From Mesocentrotus franciscanus (taxonomy: Eukaryota > Echinodermata > Echinoidea > Camarodonta > Strongylocentrotidae), in the NCBI GenBank assembly GCA_037976565.1, contig CP137666.1:58724125-58788124 (forward strand): DNA of 64,000 bases, given 5' to 3'. The notes beneath the pieces were generated by a model. It saw only the letters and a program-made list of their open reading frames with translations. It had not been told where the DNA came from and did not search any database. Shown here piece after piece: positions 11,023 through 23,645 of the stretch. The translations under genes and the position numbers were made by a program. How positions within the stretch are numbered: the first letter of the stretch is position 1; each line of letters opens with the position of its first letter.

Positions 11023-11114
11023 CTGACAACTCTCTGTCCCTGTCTGATGCCACGCATGTCTACGGTCACCCCAGCATCGCTGTAGGAGGCAAGGTTCAAC
11101 TCAGAAAACTCACA
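11023..11114 (-). CDS. Syn: Synapsin exon 3 (92 bp, domain C)
   Basis: Encodes residues 101-130 plus two bases of Arg131. The peptide begins CEFSELNLASYSDAG and ends VDMRGIRQGQRVV, which aligns to the domain C segment AEFSDLNLVAH...VDMEVLRNG.KVVR of other synapsins. The acceptor is ATATACAG|TGT and the donor AG|GTAACC. It enters in phase 0 and leaves in phase 2, so the split Arg codon (AG+A) is completed by exon 4. The preceding intron is about 7.5 kb. Identity is clear from the alignment and from exact phase agreement with both neighbours. Confidence 0.96.
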
Positions 11115-12719
11115 CTGTATATAAATGAAAAAGAAAAGGAAAAAATGAGTGACAAAGCAAAGGTATATACATTTCCTATTCTCATATTTGAAATCTGATT
11201 CGGTAGGGTTTAATCTGGCAGCTGATTAAAAAATAACAACAAATCATGTTGAGATGTTCAGAGCCATAAGAACAAGAATTGTATGTTAAAGGATATGTAT
11301 TAGCACTAGTATGGCCCTCGGCAGAATATAGTCAACTATTCATTGATATATTTAACACCAATTGGTAATCAAACATAAATTGAAAAAGATTTTATGAGAT
11401 AATTTTTTTAATGACAGTTCCAAACTGATCATTTTTACCAACTATATCATAACACTTGCTAAACATTTAGTGGATATGATCCTTAAAGCAATTTTAGCTC
11501 TATCTATCTTTGTATGATTTATAAGAGTGTAATATCTGAAAACAACAAAATCTTGCACAAAATCAAATTTAGAGATTACAGCACTAGAAACATGAACACA
11601 AATTGTTCACAAGACGGCGGTCTCCTGCATTTTTCAATTTGAAATAATTTGTCAAATACGTGTTTTTTTAAAGGTACAATTATTGATTTATATTATGATA
11701 TGATAATATGTGTATTTTAACTTTTTTTAGCATTATATATGTACATAGTTTGTATATTACTTTCTATTATGTTGAAAAATGCAGAAATAAACTAAAATCA
11801 AATCAAATCAAAATCTTTCAAGAAATTAACTCAAGGACACTCTCAATATGCTTTTGTACTGCCAATAGAAATCCTGTGCGGGTTTGTCATCAAATGTCAT
11901 TGTAATGTTCCTATATTTCAAAATATGATACGCAAGGCTATTGACATTGCATTATACTGACTCTTTAGAAAGTCTTTATGATCATGTTCAGAAAGATTCT
12001 CAGTCTACAAAACCAGACATAGATTCACTGCAATCATTTGCAAAATATCCTCAACATGATGCACAACCAATACAAATATCTTGCCATTATGCATCAAAAG
12101 AATGGGCTTGATGTCAGCTCAGCCATTTCCAAAGGATTGAATCACATTGAATTAACATCCATTATGAACAGACAGTATTCTCAGGCACAGCTATATAGCA
12201 CGAGCTGGGGATTACTTTTCGCAAAGTGATATCGACTCGTGACAGCTTGGGGTCTTGGTTTTTTTAACTCTAGACCTTGTTATACCAACCAAGAGGAGAG
12301 TCTTAATAGGACAGTAGGTACGATATATAGGGAGTGCTGGCAGAATCAGAAAACATGAAATATGAGATATTAATATGATAAAGCACATGCTCCTGGGAAG
12401 AAAGGAGTCCTACCTCATCACTGTGTTAGGTCACTAGCATGTTGTTTAAACAGATTTTTAACCAACCAAATTAACTGTCCAGAGTAGCAGGGGAAACAAA
12501 TCGACAATATGGCAGATTCACAATCCACAGTGGCATAAAGCAACATCAGTGTTTGGTCAATTTCATGTGATGCATTATGGGAAAATGTCTACAAAAAAAA
12601 TATCAGTCAAGGCATATATATTACATCCTCGGAGATGAGGAGATTTAATCAAAAATGTTGATGGCGGAGGTTTGAATAGCTTACCCGGAGTTAAAATTCT
12701 TATTGACCCTACTCATGAT

Positions 12720-13090
12720 GTTATGGTCATTTCGGCCACTTTTTGGCCCAAACTGACCATTTTGGTCAAGGAAAATTTGTCCAATCATTATTATCAGCAA
12801 AGGAGTTTTTATGGACCTATTCTATTTAAAAATGTTTCTTGATGCTAGAAAAAGTGGTTAAATTGACCCCCATTAACAACAATATGGTCATTTTGGTCAA
12901 TTTTGGCCCCAAATTGACAATTTCTATTGATTTTTTGGTCAAAAATCAGGCCAGAATTTGAGTTGGAATCAACAAATGGGTGGGTTTTGACATCCAAATT
13001 TGATATAAAAATTGTGTGCAAATATTAGAACAATCAATCTCATTAAATGAATTTACAACAGTTCGAACCATTTTGGTCATTTCGATCCAG
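12720..13090. repeat. Internally repetitive TTTTGGTCA / TTGACC element
   Basis: Many overlapping copies of TTTTGGTCA, TTTTGGCCC and their inverses (CAAACTGACCA, CCAAATTGACA) occur over about 370 bp. The mixed orientation gives numerous potential stem-loops. No coding potential. Confidence 0.6.
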
Positions 13091-13868
13091 TGGCTAGCAT
13101 TTTGCTGTGCTGCACTGGTTAAAAGATGTTGACCTGAGAGCTGAAAAAATTGGCCTATCGTGGCTTGCCTGTAGGGGTGCTGTTCATTGTGAACCCACCC
13201 TATTGATTTTACTTCTCTCAGTAGGAGGGCTTGGTAAGTTTAAATATCATTTTCATTCCAATGTATACATAAAATCTGCACTTGCTTTAAAGTTTTATGT
13301 CTTCTTTAAAATAAAATCATACCTGTAAATCTTGATCTTATCCTTCTATACATGGAGAAATGAATTTAGTTCATCCTATCCACAAAAAGAATAGTTCCAT
13401 CCGTAGCAATTGCCACTAGTTTTTATAGTCAATAAAACTATGACGACATGTATTGACTGATGCTGATACAAAATATGATTACCAGCCTTAACATTCTGAA
13501 AATTCTCGAAAACAAAGACTTACTCTTCAATCAATATCATATTAATCACATTGCCAGACAAAAATGTGCGACATGCCACAAGTCATCGTGATAGTATCTG
13601 GGAAAACTTACAACAGGAGAGAGGCACCCATGTTTCATTGGGGAAAAGAGAAAATGGAATTGAAGGAAGTATCAAGGAAATGCTATCATGGGAAAGCTTT
13701 CATCAAATAAAGCTGTCAGGTTATTTATCATGATCAATTTATTGGTTGACCACTCACCACTCATAATTTCCTCTTTCTTGCTTTTTGTCTGGGTAATACT
13801 CCAATCTGTGTCTGTCTCTTCCTGTATTTGTCTCTGTCTACATTTATTTTCTCTCTCCCACTCTGCCC

Positions 13869-13870
<2 letters not shown>

Positions 13871-13912
<42 letters not shown>
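13871..13912 (+). repeat. (CT)n microsatellite
   Basis: An essentially uninterrupted run of about 20 CT dinucleotides. Apparent RE-rich frames on the minus strand are artefacts. Confidence 0.95.
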
Positions 13913-13914
<2 letters not shown>

Positions 13915-16726
13915 ATACAATACAATACAACGTGGTAAACAGCATCATATTTTAACGACATGATAATACAATACGCTTTTTATTTTATTTCGGTATCTTA
14001 TACACATACACATCCAGTGAGCACATGTAGGACCTTTATTGCACATGTATAGCTAATTGTTTGTTCCCCATGTGCCATTTCCTTGACACTTAAAAAAAAT
14101 AGTTTTGGTTTCCCCAAGTCATATTTGAACAAGCCATTATATGAGAAGGGGGGGGGGTGGAAAAAAGACAAAGTTGAATATCTGCTCTTCTTTCTCCTAA
14201 TCCACAATTGCCTATAAACACTTTATTTAATATCGAACAAGATGATATGCAAATGAAATCCAAAAGACTACCACTTTCACTCTTGTATCTGTTCTACCTT
14301 GACTTCTTCCATTTTCTTATTAAACAAATTACTCTCTTGTTCTGTCTCTTTGAAAACCTAATCAGGTCTCCAAATGCAGTTCATCAATTTGTCCCATAAA
14401 ATAAGTAGATTATCTGAAGAGAAATTCAGACAAGAAGTCACTAATACTCTTCTACCTTGCCTACTTCTTCCAGTCTCTACCCTCCTTTCTCCTATATTCT
14501 ACCATCACTGCTACCATAAGACCCTGGATATTAAGTACATGACCTTCTCCAATAAGCCATTAAATCATCTTAAGCATAATCCTAAAAGGAATCCCAGTTC
14601 TCCTATTCCAATCATCTTGCCTTCTACCAGTCTCATATATCTTATACTAGATCATCTGTTGAGAGTCACAAGGGGTGCTATTAACTCAAACTTTGATTTG
14701 CTCTTATCTACCATCTCTACTACTCCCTAAGATAATATGAGGATGATCAAAAATGTTTGTACATTGAATATCACATAATGACATGATTTGCTAGGCATTT
14801 TTGAGGGGACTTTAATACTATTATACACTTGGGTTTAGCCCTAGCAGCCACTTTCAAGGAATAAAACTGTCAGGTACTCATTTTATATCTGGGTGGAAAC
14901 AGCCAATTGTAGTTCAAATTCATTGACCAAAGACATATAAAGCAGGCAGAGATTTGACCCCTCTATCTCCTGACTGAGAATCAAGTGAACAAACCAGTAT
15001 ACCATGATGCTCTTACCTAAATCCAGACCTGGATAGAGTACTTTACTTTGTCAAATAGATGCAATTAATGTCTACTCTACCAATCTACCTGCCCTTCCTC
15101 AAGTTTCTTATACCCCCCTCCTTACTGACTCCTATCTTCTGAAACCTCTACTACCACCCCATCAAGACCGTAAACAGAGAATAACATGCTTGCTGATAAG
15201 TTGGTAAATTATCCTAAACGTGATCTGGTTAAGCTCGTGTTGAATTTTCATTAGGCTGTCCGGTCCAACAGTTCCTCATCTTGAATGTCCCTGAATAAAC
15301 AAATGAGGAGGTGATTTACGTGTCCCTGCGCCAATCTCCAGAATGTCATCAAAACAGAACCTGATCTGCTTTGGCCCATTTTACTGATTCCCAACACTTA
15401 GCACGGATTTTCAATTATGCTAATGAGGATTAACGAACCAGGTAGGGTTTCATTCTAAATGAATTAATAATATTAAAAAGAAATCAATAGGCAAGAGCTA
15501 GGTTCAATCAGTCACACACCAATTCCACCAAATATGCCATATGAACAAATGTTCACATTCATAGATACTGTACTTTTATCACGATATCTACTGACAAGTC
15601 AGAGTGCTCAATTTGAAATAGAAGTTAGAAATGTATGAACATAGCTATTGTCTTGGATGGGTCAATGTGCCATTTCTCATGCAGGTTCTCTCAATGAGCA
15701 CGCTTCTATAACCCAGAATGGGGGCATAGATGCATTTAGAGCAATGATCCCTGGCGCCTTTCCAAATCACTTTCACTGAAAGATTGACAGGGATTTTCAA
15801 AGGTGCAGAATCATTCAACTGACTGAACCTTTTCATCATCTGTTTTTTATCAGAAAATGATAGATCAGAAATCCATCTTAAAATGGCATGAAATATCATC
15901 AATTTTATATTTTTCTCTTGTCTTTTTTTGGAAGGAAATAATCTCTCAAAAGAGCTATTTTAACAAGACAAAAGAGACTTATCTGCTGAAAAGATATATC
16001 ACCTGCTTTTAGAGAGTAATACCTATTTTTGTCCAGAATCAATTAATCTTGTGATTTAAATAGCTCATAACTTTTACATAAAGGCTTCAAAGCTTGTAAA
16101 CTATAACAAAAATTTTGTTTTTATTTTTCTGTTGTTGTAATATCATGTCAGCTACCCTCCTTTTTTTCAAATAGAAGAATATGGAATGGGTGAATAAAAG
16201 ATTCTTCCATTCACAGAAGGGGTGGAGTTAAATCAAAATTACGGGTTCACAATGAATAATAAATATCTTTTTGAGTGTTCAGAACGTTGAATAAAATCTG
16301 TTTACCTCAGTATCATTTTTATCAGCATGTTTTTCTGACAATGTTGTCACAACATCCAAGCACCGAAATCTTATTGTCATCTATAATAAATGTCAACCGG
16401 TCACTTCTAATTCCAAGATCCATGGTTCAAAAGGACTTTGTAGTAACCATCAACAACATAAATCTAAGTAGGAACAGTAATACTAACAGAGTATCTTTCT
16501 TCTGTCTAACCCTATAGATCTAAAAAGATCTCTGCCTTTGGCAAGACATTAATCTACATTTGCTATAGTTGAGCCGTGCAGGTGTAACAAGTTGGTAGCT
16601 GGTAGGATTATTCCTTTAAATGCACTGTGCACTGATAATGGTTACAGGAGCTACAACTGAGGCATTATTAAAAAAATACTCTTGGGAAATGCTTAGGGAT
16701 TTTAATGTGCAATGTGCTATACCAGA

Positions 16727-17245
16727 ATGGATCTTTATCATCATCATCATCACCATCATAATCACCATCAACATCATCATCATCATAAACACCATTTTCA
16801 TCACTACCATCGTTATCATCATCATCATTATCATCATCATTATCATCATAACGCAATCATCACCATCACCACCATCATTTTCATCATCACCATCATCCTC
16901 CTCGCTGTCATTGTCGTTATCATCAGCATCATCACCAGCATCATCCCCACCATCACCATCAATATCATCAGCATCAACACTATCATCATCCCCACCATCA
17001 CCATCAATATCATCCCCATCATCATCATCATAAACGCCATCAACACCATCACCACCATCATTTTCATCATCACCATCATCCTCCTCGCTGTCATTGTCGT
17101 TATCATCAGCATCATCACTATCATCATCCCCACCATCACCATCAATATCATCAGCATCAACACTATCATCATCCCCACCATCACCATCAATATCATCAGC
17201 ATCATCACCTTCATCATCACCACCGTCATCATTGTCATCATTATT
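16727..17245 (+). repeat. (ATC)n compound satellite with higher-order duplication
   Basis: About 520 bp of ATC/ACC/ATT triplets. Superimposed is a longer repeat of roughly 180 bp: the landmark CATCCTCCTCGCTGTCATTG appears at about 16893 and again at about 17075 with similar surroundings. Long open frames on both strands are triplet-repeat artefacts. Confidence 0.9.
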
Positions 17246-18473
17246 TATAGAGAATTCTAAAAAAAAAAATTTTTTTTAATAAAATTGTACAGTAAAACAG
17301 AATGTGTTAACAGATATATTTGGAACAAGAACTGGTTAAGTTTGCTAACATACAGAGTAATATGATCTTCTATATATAGTCCCAAGTAATCTATTATTCA
17401 TAAGATTTTCCACAGATCCACCAAGGCAATTCATCCATGTCAGCAAGACTAGTGATCAATACTCATCGATACAGAGGCTCCAGTAAAGGGGAAAGATGAA
17501 CTCGAAAATGTATTGCACTTGCATAAGTAGACAATGCTGGCTTATTGCAGGGTGTGAGCTTAGAGCATCAAATAAGGAAAATTTTCTAGCACCGTACTTC
17601 AAAAAGAAACTGATAAAAAGCTTTCTAATGCGACAACCTGTTTATGTACAAACTCTTTAGATTAGATGCCATATTCATCGAGTGTGACATATTGTGAGCC
17701 CCATCTTAAATTGATCACAACTCGATATCAATCACAATTCTGTACTAAAGAGACAGGAGTTTTGAAGTTTGTGATTGATTAGAGAACTTGCGATCAATCC
17801 ACATCAATTGCAACTCTTAATAAGACATGGCCCTTGTTGCATAAAGAGCCAATTTTATACCTTGCTAAGGCTTGAGCCCCAATGGACTGCAAGACTTGGG
17901 TCAAGAGAAAAACTGAAAAAGTGCATCAAATGAAATAGAAACCATCCTTGACTAAATAAAATAATGATGCATGCGATCATATTAGAATATTCACAGTGGT
18001 ATACTCTCCATAATCATACCAAGAAATTGCCTAATAAAAGCCAGAAGGGGGGTTCACTCTGATATATTACATAAGTAGAGGAGAAAGCCGAGTTCTGGTG
18101 AAGCTGGAATACATCAGTTGTGGGCTTACTAATTCTTGTGATTCCTGAATAGATGAATATCATGGAATCAGAGAATGCATTTGAAAGGTTCTAATATCCC
18201 AAATATTTCACATGAAACTAATAATGATTTTTAAAATTTTAATTTGGACCTGATTTTGATGCTGAATGTGATTGATGTCCCATACACTCCCTCATATTTG
18301 TGCAGTGCTTTTCACTGCATGTAATCTTCAGCAAGATCAGGTTAATTTGTTATCATTTTGATCTTATTAAAACCTACTAAACAATCATGTCCATGTAGTA
18401 CACAATCACCCTTTCCCCAAATAACTTCTAGACAGTTTCACACTGCTATCTCATGACCAGTACAAACTTTATA

Positions 18474-18553
18474 TTTAAGCCACTGACTACTGAATTCTTT
18501 CATTCCCATAGACTTTATACATGATCCACCCAGTACCCATAGGCAAGGGGTTA
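18474..18553. mobile_element. ~80-bp TTAACCCGTTG inverted-repeat element, copy 1
   Basis: Shares GACTACTGAATTC, CCCATAG, GATCCACCC and CCCATAGGCAAGGGGTTA with copies at 45729-45809 and 55739-55821. Its ends are degenerate relative to the consensus TTAACCCGTTG / CAAYGGGTTAA. Confidence 0.65.
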
Positions 18554-18597
18554 CCATCCTGACCTTTGACCTGCAGACAAAATCAAAATCTTCTTAC

Positions 18598-18655
18598 CTG
18601 TTCAACTCTTATCTCATATTCTCCATGGATTAGTTTTCCCCTGAAATATTTGGCC
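18598..18655 (-). CDS. Syn: Synapsin exon 2 (58 bp, domain C start)
   Basis: This small exon encodes the end of split Trp81 and residues 82-100, AKYFRGKLIHGEYEIRVEQ, matching the conserved synapsin stretch of the type AKYFKGKKIHGEIDIKVEQ at the start of domain C. The acceptor is CTACAG|G and the donor is CAG|GTAAGA. It joins exon 1 in phase (TG+G) and ends in phase 0. The size and position match the short second exon of vertebrate synapsin genes (from memory of the family). Domain C binds vesicle membrane and actin and mediates dimerisation. The exon is too short to appear in a simple ORF scan and was found by looking for the expected peptide between exon 1 and exon 3. Confidence 0.95.
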
Positions 18656-21187
18656 CTGTAGCAAAGAGAAAAGTCAATATGAAGAAATTACATTGGAAAT
18701 CAGGTTCAAGCTTTGTTAGGAAATCATTCTCAGATATCTTCCCTCTAGCTTATACTATTCTTATCACAAAAATAGGAAAAAAACAAATGTAAGCTGAAAA
18801 TGTTTGGTATACCTATATACCTATACCTGTAAAATACACAGTAGAGTTAAAATATATCTGTATGCCCCTAAAACAAAATTTGATAAAGTGTCTTTATTTT
18901 ATTTTTATTTTCACTTGTCAGCAATCTTTGACACATATGCTTAAAGCTTCTAGTTTTGGTGCACTCTTTTTGAAATTTTTAGAACTAAATCACTCTCTGT
19001 TCCTGTACATTCTCTTCTTTCTGCTGCATCTCTCCTTTCCATTTTCGTTTACCCTTTGCCCTACATACAAACCTAAATCACATTACGGAGCGGGCTTGTG
19101 GGAAGGAAAATAAGCGTAGTTGATCACATTACACGATCCAATGCATAAAACACAGCTTGTGATGGAACCCTAAATGTCTGATGTAAAGGGATTTGTGGAT
19201 CATGTACCCCTAATCTGCACAAACTAGACCTAAAACATTGTTAAAATCTGTTTTGGTAGGCACATTTAATTCTTCATCTACTTTAGGGAAAATAATTTTC
19301 AAAATGAGAAAATGGTCCAATTTTTATTTTTTTATCACAAAACTTTGTAGCTATTATTGCTTCAATATCTAGTGTACAATTGTCCAGCACTGATATAAAA
19401 AGATCTCCCCATTAAAATAGTCAAACATCAAAAGTAGCAAAGCTCGCAGCATTTTTATTTCGTTTTCAAGGATATATGGGAAAGCCTTCAAGCCATATAT
19501 ATTTTCTGTGGCAACTATTATTCAGTAAGATTATGAAATGAGTAATATGTCACAAGTTTATACAAGTTTTCTTTCTTGTTATATATATATATATATCATA
19601 AATGTGGAGAAGGAATAATAAACCTTTTTTTAACAAAACAAAAAACACCAAGATATTACTCCACTCAAAATGATTATGATTCCCTTTTAGCAGTACAAAG
19701 CAATCAGTTGGCCATTTATAATGAATGCGTAAAAGATGGTTGACATGCAACAGAATTACCCAGCTCATGGCTATAACGAAAACAGACACAAGATCCTTCA
19801 ATCATCAAAATTCTCATAATAAGTTTTTAAAATAGAACATGCTGTAGGCTTTCGAAAACGAGAAATTGAGACCACATTAAGGCTTGTTCACATATTCAGT
19901 GGTTTACCATAAATTTTAAAGCCTACACTGTGTACTGCGCTTCACATTTTTATAATTGTCTAACATACGGATGAGTGAGTATGTATAGAACCCACAGTAT
20001 GTTCTGACACAGCTATATTTAGTACAAAAATCGTACAAAAACAGCAGCGTTTTCCGCAGCATATGTGAACAGGCCTTTCAAAAACACTGCCCAAGGATTT
20101 AATCTTCAGCTTTCCATCACAAGAATAGCTCATGATGCGTATTTTTGGGGATGATCTTTAATACATTCAGGAGAAACTAAAGTGCTAATGGTGGTTTAGA
20201 GCAATTTGATCAATTTGATCAATTTGATGATTCTGCCAGGTTTCTGTTTAATCTCCTTGAAGACGATTACAGGTATTTTAAGCATTATTCTTTCTTCTTC
20301 TTTTTGTTGTTGGTTGGATTTTATTACCTGTGCATGTGTCGTACAATAATATGTGTTCTCAATTCATGTCACTTTTATCTAAAAGTTAATGTTCTTATAA
20401 GAAAGCAATAAACATGTTTACAAAACCTTCAAAGGTATATCACAAAAGGAAATTAAAAACAACAGGAAAAAGTTTTAAAACATTCGAGATTTTATAACAC
20501 CATGAGAAAATATTGAATGCTTTTGGAAACACCTTTTTCTAAACACTAGTCTGCCCACACATGAACAAGCTTTATCATTATGACATTCAGGGTAAAAAGG
20601 TTAGGTTAGAAACATGCAACCTAGCTCTGCCATTTTTGAGTGACAATACACATAGATAGATAGCAATTAAAGTACCCAATAATTCTACACTAATTAACAT
20701 GCCTTTTCTAAAATTCAAATGTAACTATGAGTAATAAAATTACACTCTTATTCCTTTCATTTTCTCAACATATCCCTCTGTTGAGTGCAATATGTTGAAC
20801 AATTCCTCTTCATTTCTAATCTCCTTTGTTTAATTCTATATTTATTCATTTATTTATTTTTTATTTATTCATTTATTTTATTTGTTATTTTTTATTATTA
20901 TTTGTTTTTAGGGGGGGGGGGTCAATTTTGGTGAATTTATTGGATTCTAGCATATAATTTTGAACAATGCAAGTATGTAATGGTATTTTGAAAGGTACCA
21001 GTCTCAGCTACTTCTGATCAAACTGTTTATAAAAAGACATTCTCACTTTCTGCGGGTGGTTCATCTGATAAAATGTAAACTAATAGTCAACCTTTTTTTC
21101 CTTTTTTTTTTTGGAATGAGGTGACTTCTTCCCTGCTACAAGTGCACATTCTCAAGGCTGCACTGTACCAAAGATGAGGTTACTCAC
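18656..21187 (-). other. Synapsin intron 1 of the coding region
   Basis: AT-rich. Holds a short (TA)n run near 19578-19596, a GATCAATTT triplet repeat at about 20203-20231 and a G10 run near 20911-20920 followed by TCAATTTTGG. No exon was recognised. Confidence 0.8.
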
Positions 21188-21468
21188 CAGTCTGTATGGA
21201 GGTCATCGATAACCAACAATGTCTTCTGGTTGCCCTTCTCCTGACGTGGAGCCATGGAGCTCAGGAATCCCATGCTGTTGTCTCTCCTTGGCATGGTAGG
21301 GCTGTTGGAGGTGCTGATGGCTGTCCGCTTTTCAACAACCTCCTCGTGGCCAATGTTCTGGAAGTAGCCGTCGGGCAGGCCGGTCATTGCGTTGGGATCT
21401 GAGAATCTTCGGCGAAGGTAATTCATCATTGTTGTCCGGCTGTTACTAAGTTTGTCTCAAAATGGAGT
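21188..21468 (-). CDS. Syn: Synapsin exon 1: 5'-UTR end plus domains A and B (start codon at 21429)
   Basis: Synapsin is a peripheral phosphoprotein of synaptic vesicles that tethers vesicles in the reserve pool. The coding part runs from ATG at 21429 to 21188 (80 codons plus 2 nt); 39 nt of leader follow an acceptor (TTTACAG) that ends at 21469. Residues 1-13 read MMNYLRRRFSDPN, the hallmark synapsin domain A with the PKA/CaMKI site RRRFS. Residue 2 may be the real initiator, because the two ATGs are adjacent and the second matches the usual MNYLRRR start. Residues 29-68 are a short Ser/Pro/Met-rich linker (domain B, much shorter than in vertebrates). Residues 70-81 (TLLVIDDLHTDW) open domain C. 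The exon ends in ..GAC TG before donor GTGAGT, so Trp81 is split between exons. Seen: sequence, splice sites, motif. Known: family identity and phosphorylation role. The leader is preceded by an intron, so the promoter lies further right. Confidence 0.94.
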
Positions 21469-22879
21469 CTGTAAAGTGTAAGGTCAGAGTTAAAATGAAG
21501 CATGTTATGGAGAGCCTAATATTTGTCTTGAGTATGATTAGAAATGTTCACATCCTATCATAACGTAGCAAAGAAAGGGTTCATTCAACAAGTGCTCTAA
21601 AATACCTAAAGTTTTATATCCATGGCAAGCATAGAAGAAGTAAAAATGTTCAAAGATTTAATGAAGTTTTCCTTTATCTTACATTGAAAATTAAGAGAGG
21701 TATTTATTAGAACTACAAAATCCAAGAAGAAGTGTGACAAGAAAAAATATTACTGCAGTCACTTGAGTAAAATGATCAGAAAAGCAAAGTAAGTTACAGT
21801 GGATGCTCAGAACAATACTGCACATCATGGTTTTAGGTCCTTAGCAATTAACAAACGTCCTATATTCTACCTACTAATGGTAAGCTACATATGCAGTTCA
21901 CAGATTCTAATCTGTACAGACAGAAGGATTTTGTAACATAGGACGCTGGTGTTAATCAAGCTTATAGCCTGTTATCAAAGCTTATCACAGGCCATGTAAC
22001 AAGGCAAGCACTTTCTTATCTCCAACAACCAATCAGAATATGTTGTTCATGCATGCTTTGTTCCCCTCAGTTTCAATTGCTTTGTTTTGTTTCATTTCAA
22101 CTCTCTGTTCATTCTTGCCATTTTCTCTGATATGAAATGAAAGCTTAAGTTTGTCTTTCTTCAAGGTTAGTTAGTCTTTAAGGATATAAGAGAAGACAAA
22201 ATATCAGAAGCCATTGATAGAGCAACTTTAAACCATTCGTGATCATGACACTTTATGAGTAAGAAATACAAGTAATATCTGTCACTCCAGTATGTGATCT
22301 ACTTGTTGTCTAAACAAATAATCATTATGGGCAATATAGGAATATTTATACATATTTCTTTTCTTTACAACAAACCCGCTAAAATCATTGATCCAACTCT
22401 TATGACAAAAGAATATCATCACATTTTTTCCTAAATATTAGCCTCCATCATGAAGCATTTTGATTCAATTCAAAACTAGAATGGTGGTCTTTCAATAGAA
22501 GCCAAACACACAAATGCAACTGAGCTAATAATTTCACACAATTACAAATTTCTATAAATTATGGTAAAAAGTCGGAGCTAAACCCTTCAATATAATATGA
22601 ACATGTAATGGCATCAACTAAGCAATGACTTTTTAAATGGATGGTGATCTGAAAGACACACATAGTACACTGTACTTCAGGGCAAGATGTGAACTTACTG
22701 GATAAAATGCCTCAAGAGAGAGGTTCTATTTTTGTCCAAAATCTAGTGCTTCATCAATAAACAAATGTCTCATGATGTATTTCTGGCTCACACCTACCTT
22801 TTAGATTGTGAAGATGTGTCAATGTTCTCCCGTACCCTACATGCACATCCTATTCTCATTTTCTAGATTATTTTTCTAG

Positions 22880-23116
22880 CTATACATACATTTCTACATC
22901 CCTCTCTTTCTCCCTCTTTTCATCATAATTTTAGGTCTCCCATCTCTCTTCCTTTTTTCATTTTTCTCAAGTTTCTACGATCAATTTTGTTATTTCTTCT
23001 TAACTCTCTTTCTGTATCCATTCTTCTTGTTTGTTTCCTCCTCTTCTTTCTACAATTTTCTTTTATCTCTTTTACTCCCTCTGTCATCTACTCTCCCTCC
23101 TCCCTCCCATCTCCCC

Positions 23117-23147
<31 letters not shown>

Positions 23148-23226
23148 CCTCTCTCTCCCTCCCTACCTCTTTCCCTTCTCCCTCTCTTCCTCCAATCTCT
23201 CTCTCCCTTCTTCTCTTTCCTTCTCG

Positions 23227-23261
<35 letters not shown>

Positions 23262-23278
23262 TCCCTCTCTCTGTTTGA
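22880..23278 (+). repeat. Pyrimidine-rich (CT)n / (CCCT)n stretch
   Basis: Two long (CT)n cores (about 23116-23145 and 23225-23272) lie within a 400-bp pyrimidine-rich stretch. Three overlapping serine/leucine-rich frames here are artefacts. Confidence 0.9.
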
Positions 23279-23520
23279 GATTCAGTCATAAGCATATATA
23301 TATTAAAAGAATGTAACTTCCATTAACATTTGTAAAATCCTATTCGAATGGTAAAACGGGTTAAAATAGTACAATATTTATTGTCTTTATATACATAAAT
23401 AAACAGCGTGTTTCATGTGCCATTTATCAAGAGAAATATTCTGAGGTGCATTTAATATTCTGACCCTCTAGACAATGACTCATTAGCTACAAAAGCGAAA
23501 AAGCAAGGGCCAAAACTCAC

Positions 23521-23645
23521 CTCTGTGATCTAAACTGCAAGATGTCAATCAAGAAACTTGATCCCACAATGCACTGCTCAGGATCGTTGTCAGGGGCTTC
23601 CTTACGAGTGATGCCAGGGGTATGATGTATACAATGTTCAGATCC
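23521..23645 (-). other. Candidate 5'-UTR exon of synapsin
   Basis: On the minus strand a 125-bp interval lies between an acceptor-like TTGTAG|G and a strong donor AG|GTGAGT. It is GC-richer than its flanks. One frame stays open for the full length, but joining it to exon 1 leads to a TGA that overlaps the synapsin ATG, so a leader exon (or an upstream ORF) is more likely than coding sequence. It contains TCCCACAATGCACTGC (plus strand, 23562-23577), similar to the ZNF143/THAP11 promoter element, so this could alternatively be near a transcription start. No expression evidence is available. Confidence 0.35.

Larger units (their letters stand above)
11115..18597 (-). other. Synapsin intron 2 (about 7.5 kb)
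   Basis: No exon was recognised. Contains a TTTTGGTCA-rich repeat (12720-13090), a (CT)n run (13871-13912), an ATC compound repeat (16727-17245) and an ~80-bp inverted-repeat element (18474-18553). The stretches 11200-12700, 14000-16600 and 17300-18450 appear to be unique AT-rich sequence. Confidence 0.8.

Noticed and set aside
15645..15902. 85-codon minus ORF
   Set aside because: Not recognised, no splice signals in consistent phase, and lies deep in synapsin intron 2.
16620..17279. His-, Ile- and Met/Asp-rich ORFs up to 182 codons
   Set aside because: ATC triplet-repeat artefacts on both strands.
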